Positions 25,452 to 37,500 of a stretch of 64,000 nt of DNA are shown one piece after another. The position numbers and the translations under genes were made by a program. The first letter of the stretch is position 1; each line of letters opens with the position of its first letter. This DNA is from FEN-1297 sp963710735 (GTDB lineage Bacteria > Bacteroidota > Ignavibacteria > Ignavibacteriales > Ignavibacteriaceae), in NCBI GenBank assembly GCA_963710735.1, contig CAVQBN010000005.1, positions 124,001-188,000 on the forward strand, written 5' to 3'. A model generated the notes under the pieces. The model was given only the letters and a program-made list of their open reading frames with translations, had not been told where the DNA came from and made no database searches.

Positions 25452-28364
25452 TCAAATAGCCTTAGCGGTAAAAACTATTGTTGTTCCCGCATTATTTTTT
25501 ATTTCAACATGACCACCTATTTCTTCAGCTCTTGTTTTCATATTTCTTATTCCATGACCAGTTAGTTTGGAAATTGATTTTTCCCAGTTACCGTCATCAG
25601 ATATAATCATACTAAAAATATCCCCGTCATTTTTAATTTCAATTTTTACATTAGAAGCATTTGAATGATTAATAATATTATTAAGAGCTTCTTTTGCTAT
25701 AAGATAAATATTTTTTCTTAACTCAGCTTTTATTGTTTTATTTTGATCTATAATTTCAATATTAAAAGAATATTTTATCTCAGCCGCAGGTAAAATAGAA
25801 GAACACGAATCTTTAATTCTATTTATCATACTCTGAATATTATCGTTCCTCGAATCCATGGACCAGACAATATCACTCATAGTAGTGAGAGCATCTCTGC
25901 ATAACATACCAATATCGTTTAAATTTTCTTTTATTTTTTCGGGTTCGATATTCTCTTTAATCAGCTGGGAAATGAGCGATATTCGTGACAATGTAGTTCC
26001 AACATCATCATGCAAATCACTAGCAATTTTAGTACGTAAACGCTCAACTTCTAGCACATGCTTTATCCTATATCTGTATATCACAATTAATAGTCCTATC
26101 AAAAATATAATTGCCAGACTTTGGAACCACCAAGTTTTCCAAACCGGCGGCTGAATTATAAATGCAACTTCAGCCGGATTAGCACTCCAATATCCACCAT
26201 TATTCTTTGCTGATACTTCAAAATTATATTTGCCAGGGGGAAGATTTTGGAAACGTATATTATTGCTTTTAACTAAATTGGACCATTTATCATCAAGACC
26301 TTGCAGTCTGTATTTATAAAAGATTTCACTTTCATTCTTGAACCATATTCCGGCAAATTCGAAAGCTATATTGTTTTTATCATACGGCAATGTTGTTATT
26401 GAAGACATACTGAAATTTGTATTCATATTACCGTTCACTTCAATCTGCTTGATATAAACTTTAGGCGCTAAATGAGGTGAATTGCCTGAAGTATCAATAT
26501 ATTTGAAAATACCGCTGTACGAACCAAACCAAATGTTACCTTGTTTATCAACAGCTGCTGCGGTTACTTCACCGGAAGTTGCTCCATCGTTCTCATCATA
26601 AGTTCGCCATACTTTTCCATCGTACCGTGTAACTCCCCTCGCAGTGCAGAACCAAAAGTTTTTGTTTCTATCCTCAGTTATAGTAGATACCCAGTCACTG
26701 CCTAGACCATCTTCAATTCCGTAATGCTTAATCTTATTGTTTGAGTAAACAAAAACTCCATGATATCTTGTAGCAATCCAGATTTTCCCTGCATCATCTT
26801 TAAAAATATATCTTATATTGTCGGCGTAAATTTTATTTTTTCCGTTCAGGTTTATAATGCTGTCACCTGAAACTTTATACAACCCGTAGTATAAAAATCC
26901 AACCCACAAATCATTATTCCGATCAACAAAAAGTGACCTCGCTCTTTGTTCCGGTAGAATTTTGCAAATTAGATTAACATGATTTAATAATTCATTTCGC
27001 CGGTTGCGATTTAATACTATCCCTGAAATTCCTTTATCTGTTCCGACCCATAATATACCGGAACTGTCTTCGACAACTGAAATGATTGAGTTATCTTTTA
27101 GCCCATTTTTAGTTGAATAATATTTCACCTTATGCTTATCGATATTGAATAAGCCCTTATCTGTTCCCAGCCAGATTGTATTTTTAGAATCGAAATATAT
27201 AACCCGTATATTATGTGTAAATATTTTATTATTGATTTGAGAATAAAACAATTGATTATTTTTAATAACATAAACATTCCGGGAGCTAGCTACCCATAAA
27301 TTCCCTTTTTTATCAGGAACAATGGAGGAAATATATTTTAAATTGTAGCTGCCTTCAATGTATTTAAAATTTGTACTCAGTATTTTAAATACTCCATGAA
27401 TTGTACCGACCCATATATCTCTCTCATTATCTTCAAATATTGAAAGCACTACATTTGCTCCGTAGTGTGAATCAAGCTCATAATGCTTTAAATTAATGCC
27501 ATCATAACGGTATAATCCGTTTTCTGTTCCAATCCATATAGCACCACCTGAATCCCTAAATATCTTAGGTACATTAACACGTCCAATACTTTTCAATTTA
27601 GAAAATTTATTTTTATTCACGTAATACATGCCTTGCCTTGTACCGATCCATACTTTGTCATTGTGATCCGCACAGAGAGAGTTAATACCAATTTCCGGGA
27701 AACCATATTCCTTAGTGTAGTGAAAGAACTTCCCATTCTTAAATTTCGTTAGCCCTTTGTTTGTACCAATCCATATAGTTCCATCTTCTGTTTGTACAAT
27801 ACTTGAAACATATGTTCCAATAAGTCCATCTTTTTGGGTTAATAACTTTATATCAGTTGATTTATATAATTTCTTTGATAAAACATTAAAACTGTTCCAT
27901 CGCGTAACACCGGAATCAGTGCAGAACCAGATACGGCCTTTATTATCTCTAAAGATTGCATTGATGTTATTATCAGCAAAATATTTTTTACCAATTATAT
28001 TGCCATTTATGTAGTCGCTTTTAAAATCCTGGATTTTGGCTATTACCAGGCCTGAGCCATTAGTTCCTAATAACATAGTGCTCTCATCCATCGTGAAAAA
28101 ACAATTAGCAACAGAATTTAATAATGGTTTAGCATGAGGATAATTAGTAAATCCCGTTCCATCATAAATGCTTATACCTTCAGCCGTGCCAAACCACATT
28201 CTGCCTTTATAATCCTGAATTATAGACATTACAGTATTTTGTACTAATCCTTCACTAGTAGAATAATTCGTGATATGCTGATATTGTGCTAATGACGAAC
28301 TAGATCCGCTAATGATTAGTACAAATATCAAAATGTAAAAAATTAAATTTTTTGATGATCCCAT
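25452..28364 (-). CDS. Two-component sensor histidine kinase with periplasmic Reg_prop propeller and Y_Y_Y domain
   Basis: About 970 residues. After a signal or anchor helix comes a periplasmic propeller of about 13 blades, each with a variant of GxIWIGTxxGLxxY (for example GRMWFGTAEGISIYDG, GTIWIGTNKGLTKF, GNIWFGSYSGIFKY). A Y_Y_Y domain follows (YKYRLQGLDDKWSN), then one membrane helix (FQSLAIIFLIGLLIVIYRYR), a HisKA_3 dimerisation domain with the phospho-His in SDLHDDVGTTLSR, and an HATPase with EALNNIINHSNAS and TGHGIRNMKTRAEEIGG. There is no fused receiver or AraC domain, unlike SusR/HTCS hybrids; the partner is the LuxR regulator next door. ATG 28364 (MGSSKNLIFYIL) is preferred over the upstream in-frame start at 28403 because it gives a clean signal sequence. 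The ligand is unknown. Confidence 0.92.
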   Translation of the reverse strand: MGSSKNLIFYILIFVLIISGSSSSLAQYQHITNYSTSEGLVQNTVMSIIQDYKGRMWFGTAEGISIYDGTGFTNYPHAKPLLNSVANCFFTMDESTMLLGTNGSGLVIAKIQDFKSDYINGNIIGKKYFADNNINAIFRDNKGRIWFCTDSGVTRWNSFNVLSKKLYKSTDIKLLTQKDGLIGTYVSSIVQTEDGTIWIGTNKGLTKFKNGKFFHYTKEYGFPEIGINSLCADHNDKVWIGTRQGMYYVNKNKFSKLKSIGRVNVPKIFRDSGGAIWIGTENGLYRYDGINLKHYELDSHYGANVVLSIFEDNERDIWVGTIHGVFKILSTNFKYIEGSYNLKYISSIVPDKKGNLWVASSRNVYVIKNNQLFYSQINNKIFTHNIRVIYFDSKNTIWLGTDKGLFNIDKHKVKYYSTKNGLKDNSIISVVEDSSGILWVGTDKGISGIVLNRNRRNELLNHVNLICKILPEQRARSLFVDRNNDLWVGFLYYGLYKVSGDSIINLNGKNKIYADNIRYIFKDDAGKIWIATRYHGVFVYSNNKIKHYGIEDGLGSDWVSTITEDRNKNFWFCTARGVTRYDGKVWRTYDENDGATSGEVTAAAVDKQGNIWFGSYSGIFKYIDTSGNSPHLAPKVYIKQIEVNGNMNTNFSMSSITTLPYDKNNIAFEFAGIWFKNESEIFYKYRLQGLDDKWSNLVKSNNIRFQNLPPGKYNFEVSAKNNGGYWSANPAEVAFIIQPPVWKTWWFQSLAIIFLIGLLIVIYRYRIKHVLEVERLRTKIASDLHDDVGTTLSRISLISQLIKENIEPEKIKENLNDIGMLCRDALTTMSDIVWSMDSRNDNIQSMINRIKDSCSSILPAAEIKYSFNIEIIDQNKTIKAELRKNIYLIAKEALNNIINHSNASNVKIEIKNDGDIFSMIISDDGNWEKSISKLTGHGIRNMKTRAEEIGGHVEIKNNAGTTIVFTAKAI

Positions 28365-28465
28365 TTGGAGTGTATTATTTTTTCTCCAATATACGGAACA
28401 CAAAAAATTTATGGAAGTGACTTACGGCACTTTACTTACTTTTTTGAAAATAAATAAATCTACTT

Positions 28466-30442
28466 TCAAAATGCATGAGAAATATTTAATGAAGCTATGT
28501 ATTCATTAAATCCCGACCCTCCAGTAGTATTCCCATTAAAACTATTTGAAGATATAGATAATGACACTCTGTCCTTTTTTGTTAATCTATAGCCTGATGA
28601 AATTATCGTATTAAATGAATTGTTAGAACCCGCAATAGAAGTTGAAAAAGAGATTGACAACGTAAGTTTATTTTTCAAGAACATACTTTGTGCACCGACT
28701 GAATATACTTGAGTATTTGATTTGATGGTATCTGCAAATACAGAATTTACAAATCCGCCGGTAGCATTTGCGGTAATGTTTTTAACTATTTGAAAAGAAA
28801 ATCCGATGTTAAAATTATTACTGATCGATTTTGTACCATTTCTAAGAGGAGAATTATCGCCTGAGGTTTGGTAATTGTAACTTAAACTTATTGTCCTTAA
28901 TACTGAGCTTTGGTTTAACATAAAAGTGTGGTTAGTACTAAATAAAAAAGTTGAAAAATTAATTTTTGTAGTATCATTATTAGAATCATTACCCATATTT
29001 AATATTGTTGTAATTATACTCCCGTTCCAGAACGAAGTTATCATTCCGCTTAACGAGATATTATACTGATTTCTAACTGTGGTATAAAGTTTTTGATCTA
29101 TCAGATTATCATTAAACCTGGACCAATTTAAATTTAATCCGAAACGAGAAATTCTAAATGAGGTCATTGCAGAGAAGACCTGCTGATCATTTATTAAATA
29201 TGAAAGCCCTAATGAATTATATCCAGGGCCTATCATTTTATAACCTATTTTTGCATTCACTGTTTGCAGGTGTAATCCTATTTCAGTATTAAATGAATAG
29301 TCTACATTCGAACTAATTTTAGGCGAATAAATTCCTTTAACAATACTTGGGAAACTTGTTGAATCTAAGTTGATTGTACCGGCTCTCATATCTCTAGTAT
29401 AAATACTTCCGTCAATTTCAGATTGCCATGATAACAAATGATTATATAACATTACATTCCAGGTTGCCCCGCCGACTAAATTTTCTTGAGGTGTAATTGC
29501 GGCACCGTTCGTAATGGCAGGAGCAATATTGCCGGATTGTCCGGGGACATTTGAACCAATTGTAAATTCTTCATCACTCACATCAGCAATTGTTGAGTCA
29601 TTCATGCTAATAATTTTTATCAAAGCCTGAAATGTTGCAGTACCTGTAACAGTCCAGCTAGCAGAGCCGATATTCGGTTCGTTCGTAAATAAAACTTTGT
29701 ATGTATTTCCTCCATCCGTTGAGAGATCAATTTGAACATTATCCGTTAAGTTTACCGAAGTCCAGCTAATTGTCTGAATTGATCCAATCGGGAAAACATC
29801 TCCTCCGTTAGGAGTCAATACAGTAATGGAAGGTGCAGCAGATGGAAGTGATGAAGGAACATCACGCACTCGCAAAAAAAGTAAGTTAAAATTAGATCCG
29901 GAACTTTTTCCAATCCCGATTTTCGCACCGTAAAGATACCGATCGTAACTGCCGTTAAATGCTCCGCCGGAAACTGCACGCTGAGTATAACCGCCTAATG
30001 CAGCAAAGTTAAATATTCCAGGATTTATTGAAATACCGGCTCCTCGTATAGTTATCCCATTTAACGAATAATTTGAAAATGTTTCGCTAAAATCACCCAG
30101 ATGAAGAGTACCCCAGCTCCACGTTGGACTTATACCAAATTGGTTAATACTTTGCCTGGCAGAATTACCCTCTGTCGAAATTAAAAATTCAAAAGGTATA
30201 TCTATTAAATTAAATAAATGTAATGTAGGCCTTAAATATATTCTTCCTGTAGAAGACGGCCTTCTTCTAGCTCGCCCTGAGATTGAATAAAGTTCCCCAT
30301 ATGCTCCAATATTGCCGGTAACGGAAATGTTTTTTGCAAAAAAACTTTTAGAAGAATCAACCTTAGTATTGTCCTGTGCAATTAAATTTATACTTGCTAA
30401 ATAAGATATAACTATAATATATTTTATGAATCTATTTATCAT
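28466..30442 (-). CDS. Predicted outer-membrane beta-rich protein with a Kre9/KNH-like domain
   Basis: 658 residues with signal peptide (cleavage near LIAQ|DNTK). The N-terminal part alternates short beta strands (SPTWSWGTLHLGDFSETFS, GAALGGYTQ-like stretches). Residues about 215-290 form a small Ig-like domain (VLTPNGGDVFPIGSIQTISW), like the Kre9/KNH-like domain found in many FCB surface proteins. The remainder is a run of amphipathic strands and ends in SLNISHAF, with a terminal Phe as in outer-membrane barrels. The barrel assignment is inference from strand pattern and the final aromatic residue. It sits between a propeller lipoprotein and the sensor kinase. Confidence 0.65.
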   Translation of the reverse strand: MINRFIKYIIVISYLASINLIAQDNTKVDSSKSFFAKNISVTGNIGAYGELYSISGRARRRPSSTGRIYLRPTLHLFNLIDIPFEFLISTEGNSARQSINQFGISPTWSWGTLHLGDFSETFSNYSLNGITIRGAGISINPGIFNFAALGGYTQRAVSGGAFNGSYDRYLYGAKIGIGKSSGSNFNLLFLRVRDVPSSLPSAAPSITVLTPNGGDVFPIGSIQTISWTSVNLTDNVQIDLSTDGGNTYKVLFTNEPNIGSASWTVTGTATFQALIKIISMNDSTIADVSDEEFTIGSNVPGQSGNIAPAITNGAAITPQENLVGGATWNVMLYNHLLSWQSEIDGSIYTRDMRAGTINLDSTSFPSIVKGIYSPKISSNVDYSFNTEIGLHLQTVNAKIGYKMIGPGYNSLGLSYLINDQQVFSAMTSFRISRFGLNLNWSRFNDNLIDQKLYTTVRNQYNISLSGMITSFWNGSIITTILNMGNDSNNDTTKINFSTFLFSTNHTFMLNQSSVLRTISLSYNYQTSGDNSPLRNGTKSISNNFNIGFSFQIVKNITANATGGFVNSVFADTIKSNTQVYSVGAQSMFLKNKLTLSISFSTSIAGSNNSFNTIISSGYRLTKKDRVSLSISSNSFNGNTTGGSGFNEYIASLNISHAF

Positions 30443-30462
30443 AAATAAATCATTATGATTTT

Positions 30463-31791
30463 TTAATAAATATTATAACCGGTTGGAGGCGGGAAGAATA
30501 CTAACCAAGTAGGTTCATCAAGATCACTACTTGTATTATATGTTGTCCCACTGCCATTATCTGGAAATGTATATCTAATCAATCTCGGAGCATAAGTTTC
30601 TCCCAGCCATAAATTAGCTTGCGAATCGAAAGCCAATCCAATCAATAGTGCCGGTGCCGGAACACCACGATATAGCTGCGGAATAACTGCACCGGACATA
30701 GTTAATTGATTAGCTGAAAATCTAAAAAATGAATTGCCATCAGTTCCCCAAAGATTTCCGCTTTTATCAAATGCTAATGCCGTAACATTAATTAATGTTG
30801 GCTGGCTAGATTCGGTTATAACAATGGAAGGTGATACTGTTCCTGAACTACTCAAACTGCTTGGTGAAAATTTAAGAATTTCTCCTTTAAATGAAGTTGG
30901 ATCTTGCCCAGCTACCCATAAATTACCGTATGAGTCAAATGTCATATACTGAGGCTCTTTTAATTTGGCAGAATTTATTTGGACATCAGGAGCTGCAGAT
31001 ACACTGCCGGACTTGACTAATATATTTGAAAGTGAATCTGAACTATATTCTATAATTGAGCCGGATGTCCAATTAGAAATCCAAAGATTTCCAGAAGCAT
31101 CGAATATTAATCCATTGGGTCCGCTGATTGAATTATCAGTAAGAGTAATTAGCGGAGATGCTGATACATTTCCGGAAAGCTGGCCGGGAGTAAATGCGAA
31201 TATATGATTCTTACTAAATCCAGCGACCCAAAGATCACCGTATTTGTCAAAAGCAATACCACGAGGTCCTTCATAATTAAATTGTATTTTAATCGAAGCT
31301 GCAGGCGATCCGGGAGATGTTAATACTGCTTTATCAAAAGCTAATAACCTTGAACCGTTATCATCACTTACCCAAAGTTTTCCGCTCGCAGGTAATTCAG
31401 AATAATTAATATTTACCACTTTAGTTTCGCCCTCATTTAAAGTAATCTGCTGCACTGGTTTTAGAATACCATATGATTTGCCAACTAAGTCCCCTCCTGC
31501 CGAGTTTTGATCCACTCGATTTGCTTCAATTTTATAAGTCCCTGCACTTATACCTTTTAAAGTATCCGTTGAAGACATGTTATAAGAATTGCTCTTACCA
31601 ATAACTTTAACTGACGGAGTAACCAAGGGAGAGTTTATTGATATGATTAACGTAGCTGAACTGCTGCCGTTGCTACTGGTCGGGTTATTATTACTACTGC
31701 TGCATGATACAAAACAAACAGCTAATGTTGAAATAACCAAATATCTTATAATATATCCTCTTACATTCATTTTTTTACTTAGAATCATCAT
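30463..31791 (-). CDS. Lipoprotein with NHL/SMP30-like beta-propeller repeats
   Basis: 442 residues. A lipobox-like AVCFVSC is followed by a Ser/Asn-rich linker, so it is predicted to be lipidated at the Cys. From about residue 140 there are repeated blades such as GPRGIAFDKYGDLWVAG, GPNGLIFDASGNLWISNW, EPQYMTFDSYGNLWVAGQ and VTALAFDKSGNLWGTD, characteristic of NHL-type propellers. The ATG at 31791 shares bases with the stop of the FN3 gene (TAATG). ATG 31770 (MNVRGYI) would give a tidier signal peptide. Function is unknown; co-transcription with the surface cluster is clear from the spacing. Confidence 0.75.
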   Translation of the reverse strand: MMILSKKMNVRGYIIRYLVISTLAVCFVSCSSSNNNPTSSNGSSSATLIISINSPLVTPSVKVIGKSNSYNMSSTDTLKGISAGTYKIEANRVDQNSAGGDLVGKSYGILKPVQQITLNEGETKVVNINYSELPASGKLWVSDDNGSRLLAFDKAVLTSPGSPAASIKIQFNYEGPRGIAFDKYGDLWVAGFSKNHIFAFTPGQLSGNVSASPLITLTDNSISGPNGLIFDASGNLWISNWTSGSIIEYSSDSLSNILVKSGSVSAAPDVQINSAKLKEPQYMTFDSYGNLWVAGQDPTSFKGEILKFSPSSLSSSGTVSPSIVITESSQPTLINVTALAFDKSGNLWGTDGNSFFRFSANQLTMSGAVIPQLYRGVPAPALLIGLAFDSQANLWLGETYAPRLIRYTFPDNGSGTTYNTSSDLDEPTWLVFFPPPTGYNIY

Positions 31792-33925
31792 TATCTTTTT
31801 ATGTTTATGGAAATTAATTTACTTATGGGTGATTCTGTTCCATTATTAAGTACAACTTTGATTGCATATTCATAGTTTCCAGTTTGAATATCATAATCAT
31901 CGTATGAATTTATAGATCCCGCTGTTGAGCTGTACATTTGTAAACCGTTATTATTATAGTTCCTATAAATAATCACTTTGGAATTATTTGGACTTTTCTG
32001 CTGCCATTTAAGGTGAACTGATTTTTTATCTTTTGAAAGCTCTGCACTAAAAGCATAAATTAAATTTCGTATTCCACTGTCATAAACTCTGACTTTTAAC
32101 GGAAATGATTTTCCACTTTTAAGCTTTGAAAAATCCATAGTTTCCACAGAGTACAAATAACGTTTTAATCTTTTTACAGTTGTATCAGTGTAAGTATCTG
32201 TTTTGTTATCGAACTTTGACAGCAGTTCCCAATTACCACTTATTTCTTTTCTGTAAACAAATTGAGAGTCTGCATCTTCACTAGAGCTTGGACTCCAATA
32301 AAAAGTTACAGATGAATCAGTAACCGAATAACTTCCTATTACTGGAGGCACCGGGCGGATTGTGTCCGGCCGGGCAAGTGCTAATGTATCCGAATACGGA
32401 CTAGCATTTCTATTTAAATCGAAAGCAACTATTGTATAATAGACTTTGTTTGTTAGAGAATTCAAGGAAATAGTATCTATAAAGGTCGTATCGACTAAAA
32501 ATCCTTTTGTAATGGGCGTAAATACATGCTCTTTGGAATTAGCAAAATAAACAAGATATCCATACAAATCTTCTTCTTTACCCATATTCCATTTTAAAGT
32601 AACAACTCCATTAGAATCAATTGTACCTGTAAGACCAGTTGGTTTTGCAGGTGGCGTAGTATCTTTCATTATAACATATGCAGGGAAATGAAACTCCAGC
32701 ATTTCCGGCAGTGTCTAAGTGCTGAAACTACATAAAAGTTTTTGCCATGTTGAACTGCAGTAGTATCGATATACTGTGTTACATTTTTGTTTAGTGGTTT
32801 AAGAAACAATGGTAAAAACGGACCGTTCATACTTACACCTCTGCCTATTAAGTAACCTTTAAAATCTTTTTCTTTTATTTTTTTCTTCCATGAAATCTTC
32901 ACATAATTATTTTTTATATTTTCTGCGGTTACATTTGCCGGGGCAACTGGTGGTGTTTTATCTCTTCCCATGACAGAAATTTTTGGAGAAGGTTTTCCCA
33001 AATCCCCATAAGGTGTAATACCTGTAATTTTATAAAAGTATTGTTTATAATTCTGAGAGAGAGAGTCAGTCACCGTCATACTATCAGGCATAAATACTTT
33101 TTTAACTGGAGCTTGTTGAATAATAGGAATTTTATTTACACGCTTATAAGTTTTCCCTCCGTCATCAGATCTTTCAAGTATATATGCAGAAAAATATCTC
33201 CTTGAAATTTTGCTATTCCAGTTAAACCGTACGGCCTTATCTAGTTCCTCAACTCTAATTTTGGGCATCTCTGGAATTAATACAGGCTCATTAGTATTAA
33301 CGATACTAAAAGCAGTATCGCTTTTAATTAACTTTTGTGGTACTAGAGTGTAAATCATATAAATATAAGATTTACCCTCCACAACAGTTTTATCAACCCA
33401 TCGCAAGCCTAAGCCGGATGAGACTGCCGGAGAGATATCCGCAATTGTTACAGCATAACCGTAACGGTTATCTTCATCAGCTTTTTGCATCATTATATCG
33501 TTTAAATTTACTCCCTTATTTAAATTAGCTGTAAAGTGTTTACCATAGAGAATTTGAACAGCAACAGCAGCAAGTGTATCAGTTCTACCGTATTTGTTTT
33601 TCCATTCATTCAACTTTAAAGGAAGGATCGGGTTTTCATTCAATTGGACAAATTGAGAAGGATTAGGTACTTTATTACTATCTATGGTTAATCTTTTTAA
33701 TATATATCCATACTGATTTGCGAATTTCCATAAGAGAGCGCTGCCTGGAGCCCATCTTAAAACAACTGAGTCTTTATAATTTTTTGAAATTAGAACTAGG
33801 GGAGGATTTATCTTTACAGAATCATTAATTACTGATGGTAAATTAACCTTGGAATTGCTTTGCGCAAACAAAAAATTATTAGAATTAATAAATATTATAA
33901 ACAAAAGTAAAAATATCTTTTTCAT
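31791..33925 (-). CDS. Secreted fibronectin type III protein, reading frame interrupted twice (+1, +1)
   Basis: A signal peptide (MKKIFLLLFIIFINSN, cleavage after LFAQ) is followed by several FN3-like modules (VRFNWNSKISRRYFSAYILE, APANVTAENIKNNYVKISW, KPTGLTGTIDSNGVVTLKW). The frame from 33925 runs into HGKNFYVVSAL and then breaks at CTT|A|GAC (32716). DTAGNAGVSFP continues in the next frame for about 11 codons. A second break around 32683-32686 leads to AYVIMKDTTPPAKP and the rest. Both breaks are excess bases. The start is ATG 33925 because AAGGTGA lies 7 bases upstream. Continuity of FN3 sequence across the joins shows this is one gene of about 710 residues. Confidence 0.75.
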
Positions 33926-33932
33926 TATTTCA

Positions 33933-34499
33933 TCACCTTGGAATTTCAAAAAGTAAATTACCCGCAGGCTTTTGTAAAAAGTTCATTGCTGCAAATTGGA
34001 GCTCTAATCCATACTTTAAAGCAGGTGTTGGTGCATTTGCTCTTATTTCTAAAGTTAATTTTATTGGAGCATATGCGGAAATGTCTACATACTTGTAATT
34101 AGATAATTGATTTAACAATTTTACATTATAAGATGATTTGAAGAAACTAGCTATTATTGCTTTATATGCATTATGCCGAATCTTTGTCAAATCATCGTAC
34201 ACAGATTGAGGAATCGAGTATTCTATGGATATTTCCTCATTTCTAGGTTCATAAAAGGTTAAGTTATTTTTACTATTAAAATTTAAGCTACTACCATTTG
34301 AAGAAACTGTCGAATATCCTCCCATTGCTAAACCGCTATTTTCAGAATTATTACCTGTATTCAAGGAATTATAAGCAGTCTCAAATGTCATATTACTCCC
34401 AGAATTATTAATAAATGAACTCCTATTTTGTCCATTTGCAATGTCCAATGCAAAGAATATTCCCAATACCATAAAAATTAGAGTTCTAACAATTTTCAT
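33933..34499 (-). CDS. Secreted hypothetical protein, about 188 residues
   Basis: ATG 34499 opens a good signal peptide (MKIVRTLIFMVLGIFFALDI, cleavage near NGQ). The mature N-terminal third is Asn/Ser/Gly-rich and low in complexity. The C-terminal part is more ordered (IEYSIPQSVYDDLTKIRHNA, VDISAYAPIKLTLEIRANAP) and ends LLFEIPR. A TTG 12 bases upstream extends the frame but is unlikely as start. The gene lies between the 1776-residue protein and the FN3 gene with essentially no spacing, so it is part of the same unit. No known family is recognised. Confidence 0.7.
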   Translation of the reverse strand: MKIVRTLIFMVLGIFFALDIANGQNRSSFINNSGSNMTFETAYNSLNTGNNSENSGLAMGGYSTVSSNGSSLNFNSKNNLTFYEPRNEEISIEYSIPQSVYDDLTKIRHNAYKAIIASFFKSSYNVKLLNQLSNYKYVDISAYAPIKLTLEIRANAPTPALKYGLELQFAAMNFLQKPAGNLLFEIPR

Positions 34500-34512
34500 A
34501 ATTTTATCCAAT

Positions 34513-37500
34513 TCATTTTATATTATTTAGTTTTGTATTATTCACTCCGGATACTCCTTGATGAGTATTTACACTGGGCATAGTACTTATAATTTCCGCA
34601 TCAGTTAATTTTTGTTTGATATCGCTGATATTATTAAGCAGGATTTCTCCGGTCGGAGGATACATACCGCGTAATGCTAATTCAACAAAAGTTCTTAAAG
34701 GTAAAACATTTGAATGAGCTTCTTTTGCTAGCTTGTATAAGGGTTCAACATAATTTTGATACCAAGGATTTTTGGTAATATCCTCACTGATATAAATTAA
34801 TGGTCTGATGAATCTATCCGGTGCTGCCCCACCTCCTGAAATTACCTTTCCATATATGTCGTAATAATCAAAACCTTCCGCTATTTTATAATTCGCGCGA
34901 TAATATTTCCACATGTTATATTCTCCGCTTCGTTTGGCAATTGCTGAAATATCAGATGCGGCTAATTTCTCTTTCAGTGAATTGTATTTACTTGTTTTAA
35001 AGTAGTATTCATAAATAGGGACATCAAGAGCTGTACTGCTGAGATTTGTAATCTTATATGTTTTTACATTTGCAGTTGAAGTTTTGCCTTCAACAGTCAT
35101 ATTAGCATATAAATTTTTTGGCTTTTGAAATGACATTACTTCTTGGTTATTATTTGTCTGCTTAGGCCTTTTGACAATATCCAGTCTAGTGATAGCATTG
35201 TTAGGAAGCGGCGGAAGGTTGAAGTATAAATAACTTCCTGAAACAGTAATATTAGATTCCTGGACTTCACGTTTGTTGTCGAAGCTGTAAAATACTGCCT
35301 TCAGGTAATATTTCGGATCATTAGTCAGACAAGGAATTGCCTGGCTTAATAGAATATATCCGCGATTATAATCCTTCTGTAAAAGGAAGCGCTGCCTATC
35401 GAAAGGATATGACGCTATTACCGCACCGTTTTTAAATAAGTTAACAATGCAACCACCTGTAGTAAATTCTTGAGTTTGTTTATCTTCAACAAGTTTACCT
35501 TTATCATAACTATCTTTCCAAACTCCATTCATTAATTCCTGAGCTTTAACTGAAACAATGATTTGATATTTTGATTGAGGATTAAAGGCAATGTCTTTAT
35601 GATATATTGCAAGCCTGCTGTCTCCTGTAATCCCGAAATTACCATTTTGATTAATTCCGTAGATTCTTCTGTTGCCTTTATCAATATCAAACTTTGTTAT
35701 CAATAATCTAAAAGATCGAACAATTGTATGACCGTCGTTATCTATTTGATCGATTGTAAATAACTTATTAATTGGAAATGTAAATGCTGCTTCAGCATTA
35801 GATAAGATTGAGATTCCGCTTCCTTCCGGCTTCAATTCTTGGATTAATGGTACCCCACCTAGCGGATTTGATAAAGGAACTTCGCATTTACCCTGCGGAG
35901 TGTATACAACCTTAAAACTCATCTGCCCGCTAATCAGTCCGTCAAGAACACTGTATTCTCCGTGCAGCCAACCTTTAAACCAAGTGGGATTAGGACCTGA
36001 TACGCTAAATACAGAAGCAAATCCTAAATGAAGAGCTGAAACATCTCCCTTGAAGAACCAAAGGTCTACGTGCAGGCCCGCGTCAAAACTTCCGTAAGCA
36101 TATAATTGTCCTTGTGCGTACCATCCATTAATTCCTGGAAGTTGACCGCTGCCTGAACAGCCTTGAGAAACTTTTCTAATAGCTATATCGAAACCTAGCC
36201 CTGCATCGAACTGGGCATAAAAAATTAAAAACGTAAATCTATGCTTTAAACTTAATGAAGCACCGAAAGCTATGCCTGTTCCCTGACCGATGTTTGGATC
36301 TCTTGATGTGGTGTTGTAACCGCTAAAATCTAAATTAGATGGTATTTCCGGTTTGGGAATTCCGGGAATATTATTACCCAACATAAAATAAGCATCAGTA
36401 TTAAGAATTTTTAAAATGGTAAGTGAAATTCTCTTATCAGGCGTACCAATATAAAAATGCCATTGACCCGAATTTGCATCAATAAGCAGAACGATACTCC
36501 CACTGCCTGATATTAATGTATTTTTTTTAGGTACACTAACAGTCATACCAAAACCCGCAGTATAAACTTTATTGGCAAAATCCAGATAAATATAACCGTT
36601 ACCGGTTATCATTGATTTTTCCATTTGCATCAAAGGTGTAACTAAAGCAGCATCAACCTCAAATGAAACTTTGGAAACTGAAAAATCGGTACTATTATTA
36701 AATTCAAATTTCATTGTACCGTTGGCCTGCAAAGCTTGTCCGTCAGCAGTACCAATAATAATTGTGGCTAAAAATCCAAATGAATTTTTGCTAGGTGAGT
36801 ATACGCTTGCCGCCGATTCTTTACTAAAAATTTCATTTGGTGAAGGTACTTTGGATTGAGCTAGATTATAATATGCTCCGCCTCCGAATCCGAAAATTCT
36901 AAGCGGTGTTCCCGGCATAGGGATGGCATCTCCAATGCTTAATTTCACATTCCCATCAACATACCAATAGAAATAATCTTTATTACCGAATAGAACCTCT
37001 GCTTGAATTCCCAGGCCATCCAGCATCTGAGCTGACACTTTTCCACCTATTGCTTCACCAAATTTTTTATCTTCGTAAAAATTTACTTTGCCTTCAACAT
37101 TAACAGGTCCAATATTACCTTTTAGCCCTATGGAATCTAGTTCAGTTTCACTGTACCCGGCTGTGAATCTTTTCTTTTGCAAATCATAATCAACATATCC
37201 CCATACTGTAAATCCGAAGTTTGCATCGGGCAATGTTTTTATATCTTTACAAAGATTTATATCTAAATCAAATCCAAGTCCGAATTTTGTACCGTTTATT
37301 TTGGGTTTGACCTTAGTTATTGAAACCGGAAAGCCGCCGACTGACTTTTGAGGACTAGCAAAACCTGCGGAAAGACTGTTAACGGATATATAAGGTTTTT
37401 GGGTTTGGATTTGCAGCCCTTGAAATTTCAAAGCCTTAAAATCTATTTTAGGCTTCTGATTTACAAGACTTAAACTACCGCTTAAATTAGTTCGTGCATA

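Noticed and set aside
26400..28300. Possible repeat array in the sensor kinase gene.
   Set aside because: The periodicity is from propeller blades (WIGTxxG) and is not conserved at nucleotide level.
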